From the NCBI RefSeq assembly GCF_036417845.1, contig NC_089984.1, positions 5,952,001 through 6,016,000 on the forward strand: a stretch of 64,000 bases of DNA, in the 5' to 3' direction. Within the stretch, counting starts at the first letter, position 1; the number at the start of each line of letters is the position of its first letter. The DNA comes from Apteryx mantelli. Lineage: Eukaryota > Chordata > Aves > Apterygiformes > Apterygidae. Below are positions 60,601 to 64,000 of this stretch, piece by piece. Below the pieces are notes generated by a model. It had not been told where the DNA came from, did not search any database, and worked only from the letters and a program-made list of their open reading frames with translations. Both the position numbers and the translations under genes were made by a program.

Positions 60601-63600
60601 CTGTAGATGTGACTTTGGGTGAGATGGTGCTGTCTGGAATAACTCAGTAGGAAACTGTTGTTCGGGGCTGTCTTGACTTTGGATATTGAGTATTGTGGCT
60701 GGTGTGGTGTGGGTGGGTGGTGCTTTTTTTTTTTGTTTTCTTTTTTAGCAAAACTGGGTAATGTATCATCTCTAGGCTGATGTATTTGACACTTTCAGTA
60801 AGAAACGCAAGGAGTCACAGTAAAATCTGAGCTGAAACAAGTTTTGTGTGTCTAAGTACATACCATCTGTAAGTCTTTGCTCCTTAGTGAAAGAGATTCA
60901 AGATGCTATAAAACAGGAAAAATGGACAGTTCTGACTTTTTATTGTGAAGTAACTCATGCACTCTTTTATTGCAACTTCTGTAACATTATCGGAAAAGTC
61001 CTTGACCAATAAATTCTGGGTTATTTTGGCCTGCTACCATGCCTGTGACTGCAGTGACTTTTTTTTTTTATCCCAAGTCAATCTGTTATGAAGCTTTCTT
61101 TCATGTGTTCCAGACCTGATCCAGATGATGCTCTTGGTTTGTGGTGGCGCTACTGGAGATGTGGGGCAGGAGCAGGTGAACTGGGCCAAGCGCTGATCCT
61201 CATTGTAACTGGTAATTTAGAGCAGCCACGTGTGCCAGGGCCTGTGTCAGAGTGGGAGCAAGCAGCAGCTACGGTGAGCTACTCGCTTCCTCACTCGTGT
61301 TGGTTTATAATAGCCGGGAAAGCATGGCCTTAAATACTTTGCATTAACAGCAGTGTCATGCCCTTGCACTGTCTTTTGTCCCTGCCACCCCTAGGAACTT
61401 GCCACGTTTCTTCCATCTCCCAGGGAACAAGCCAATGGCTTAAAGTGATGGGTTTTGGTTTTCTTTTTCTCTTAAAAAGAAAATAGTCGGCTTCTCGTGT
61501 GCGTGTGTTTTAAGTCTCCAGGGTCTTTTAAGCTCAAACTCTTGGGCTTTTTCTGTTACAGTTAGAATTTGTAGCTCTTTAAAATGAAACCCAAGCTCAT
61601 GTTGAAAGCAAGAAAGACGACTGTAGTTGGAGATTAACAATGTTGGGGTTTACCTGTGCTTGAGACATGAGAACTGTGAATCAGTGTAAATTGGTTACTT
61701 ATAGCATGTGCATGTCTGATGCAGGTGAAGTCCATCTGCAGCAATACTGAAATCAGATGCAGTATCTCTACAGTTTACATATATTACATATTGCCCTTTA
61801 TTTTAACTTTTGTGTTTTCACATGTTTGATGCAAACTTTGTCTGAAGCGTTGCTGCTTCAAGAGCCACAAGAGTAGCTGTATCTCTTAACTATGGCCTTA
61901 GCTGTGATATGAACACAAGGAAAACATGGAAGAATTAACAGCTGGTTTATGCTGGTCTGCCTCAAGGAATACAGAAGGATTGTAATGGTATTAGATATTG
62001 TGTGTGCAGCTGCCCCAGGTATCTGGTCACTGTCCGCTCAAGTCACCCAGGAGGTTGGCTCCATCTGTTAACTTAAAGCTTTACAGCTCTGATACATGAA
62101 GATTTATTTCTTAAATCACTCTTCTGACAGTCTCTAAAATATGATTCTTAACATGTGCTTTTTAAGGTTGTTATTGCCACTAAAATAACACCCCCCCCTT
62201 TTTTTTTTCTTCCCTGAAAATGGAAGTTTTCCTGGTCTGAATCTAGCTGCAGGGATGGGCACATTATCAAGCCCAGGTGAGAACTGGGAGCCTGAACACA
62301 GTAAAGCTGCTGGCTTCCCCTTGATGGCAAGACCACAGATGTGTTGGCTGAAGTTTTGGTGGGCTGTGAGGCAAAACTCCTCCATCGGCTTGAATCCACT
62401 GATGTGTATTTTGCCTTTCAGTTTGCACAAGCCATAGTTAGAGTGAGGGAGGTGATGGAGGTTCCTGCTGAGATGCTGTTACGTGTTGGTGTCTTTGCTT
62501 CTGCCCTCAGCTGTCAAAAGCAAACGCGATGTTTGTTCCGGGCGAGTGTGCAGACACAAGGGTGCTATCTGATCACCTCAGCTACAGCCAAGTATTTGTT
62601 GCTGGCTTGTGAATGCTGAAAGGGAACTTCTCAGACAGCTCATGCTCTTGTAGAAACATAGGCTTACCAGTTCCCTTTTTTCTAAAAGGAGGTCTCTCTT
62701 ACATTTGAATTTAATCAAATAACCAGTTGCTGGAAAAGCATCTGCAGCAGTTCAGACTTGCTTTTAACTTTGTGGGGTGCCGGTGCTCTTTTCCTGAATG
62801 CCCAAGCAATCACCATTTGGTAGATGCAGTGCAAATGTTGTAAATGTTTGGGTTTTTAGGTTTTTTGTCCAGTTTTGGTAAGACTTTTGTTAAAATTTGA
62901 ATAAGTGGCATCGAAGTGTGGCTGTTGAGGCAGGAGTCAAGAGAGAAGTTTCCTAAATAAGCAAGTGTCTGTGGCTAGGTAGGGTGAGGTTTCTGTTTAG
63001 AAGACAGAGTTGGGAAGGGGGGAAGTGGTTGTGTGTTGATATTCAAATGGACATGCTCAGCGAGTTAACAAATCTCTTTGCTCAGCGTAGGAGAAAAGAG
63101 ATAGAAATGGTACCACGTCAAATTCTGAGATGGTTCTCTGCCTGCCAACCTCAGCAAAGAAATTGCCCTTTTTCTTGAGCTGGACATGTATCTGCAGATA
63201 ACTAAAGCCTGTTAAATCATTGCATTCACAACCTAGTAAGGTTCTTGTTTTCTCCTCAGACTCCTTAGTTCTCCTCCTCCAACATTGTTTTATTCTGGAA
63301 TACATGTTTATTCATTAACACCAGTTTGCTTAGAGCCAAGTAAACCATAAAGGTCTCTTAAATCTACTTTAGCAGCTCTGGGATTTTGTTTGTTGTTCTT
63401 CTAATGTTCACGTAGTTGGCTGGTAGCTTGAGAAAGGGCAGCAGCAGGGGCTTCAAAGAGCACCTTTTCATTTGGTGCAAGAATTAGGCATTTTCAGAAA
63501 AAAAGTGGAATGAATGGAAAAGCAAAACAAGCTCTTTTTATTATCATTTTGTAATGGCCTCTTGAAAAATGGTTCATTCGCAGGACTTCAGAGACTCCTT

Positions 63601-64000
63601 TGTAGCCCAGCTAGCTCCTTTTTGCCCTAGTGGGATGCCCAAGATGACTGCATTTGTGCAGGGTTCTTGTGTAGGGTTCTCTCCATCTTCTTCCCTCCCT
63701 CCCCCTTCCAACATCTGCTGTCTTGATCCAAATTGCCAGACTGTCTTCCATCGACACAAAACCAGGAAAAGCGAGATAAATCACGTTATTAAGAAACCAT
63801 ATTCATGCTGGTCATAACTTCCTAGAGAACGCGGGGAAAAGTGTTACACTCTGTGCCCCTGTGGCAACAGTTCTCTGACATCTTTGCTCCTTTGAATCTG
63901 TGTATATGCTTTTGCTTCTCTTCTGATGCCGGCTTTACTCTGCTGTGCCTGCTTCTGTGGCTGCTGGGATGTTTGCAAAGACAGCCTGATTATTTGACAA
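54276..64000 (+). other. MICU1: Intron 1 of the divergent gene (probably MICU1), partial
   Basis: From the GTGAGC donor to the right edge no supportable coding exon was found. CpG richness ends at about 54.65 kb and the rest is AT-rich intron-like DNA. It holds poly-T and poly-A runs, a C-run joined to a T-run at 62191-62209, and scattered short open frames. The longest plus-strand frame, 57797-58177, has no recognised content. A 35-nt candidate microexon at 54733 is listed separately. Confidence 0.45.
54733..54767 (+). other. Candidate 35-nt microexon
   Basis: A strong pyrimidine tract ending in TTGCCTAACAG is followed by 35 nt and a usable donor (CAAG then GTAATA). One frame reads LQDKAKSFENQ. 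It could be an optional 5' UTR exon of the plus-strand gene, but a chance pairing of splice-like motifs is equally possible. Confidence 0.2.

Overview
The window looks like avian (or at least sauropsid) nuclear DNA. The evidence is AT-rich, CpG-poor DNA with sparse repeats, degraded CR1-type LINE fragments as the only recognisable large transposons, and two sharply defined CpG islands. No prokaryotic-style gene, rRNA, CRISPR array or virus-like gene was seen. Protein-coding content is very small because almost all of the window is first introns and the interval between two promoters.

The one exon I identify with confidence is on the minus strand at 46960-47079. It encodes the N-terminus of MCU, the pore subunit of the mitochondrial calcium uniporter: a 40-residue mitochondrial presequence followed by a consensus splice donor. 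Everything from 46959 down to 1 is read as MCU intron 1, continuing past the left edge. I looked for the next MCU exon and did not find it. The MCU promoter (about 47080-47530) is a CpG island with three CCAAT boxes and tandem GC-box repeats.

About 7 kb away, a second CpG island at 54050-54650 holds a plus-strand, apparently non-coding first exon with a donor at 54275/54276. In vertebrates the gene head-to-head with MCU is MICU1, the EF-hand gatekeeper of the same channel, whose first exon is non-coding. I therefore assign this promoter to MICU1 by synteny. The rest of the window to 64000 would be MICU1 intron 1. If this is right, the window carries the shared upstream region of two subunits of one channel complex.

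Region by region: 1-45.4 kb is MCU intron 1, with CR1 fragments near 13.2, 21.9-22.5, 23.7-24.5 and 43.7-44.1 kb, a tRNA-derived SINE relic at 5.3 kb, short tandem and dispersed duplications, and an unexplained coding-like segment at 34.67-34.83 kb. The stretch 45.4-47.6 kb is a CpG-rich block with the MCU exon and promoter. The stretch 47.6-53.7 kb is a CpG-rich inter-promoter interval with MIR-like SINE cores, a long pyrimidine tract and possible regulatory motif clusters. At 53.7-54.05 kb there is an unusual palindromic minisatellite directly before the second promoter. From 54.3 to 64 kb is intron-like sequence with simple repeats and no supportable exon beyond one weak 35-nt candidate.
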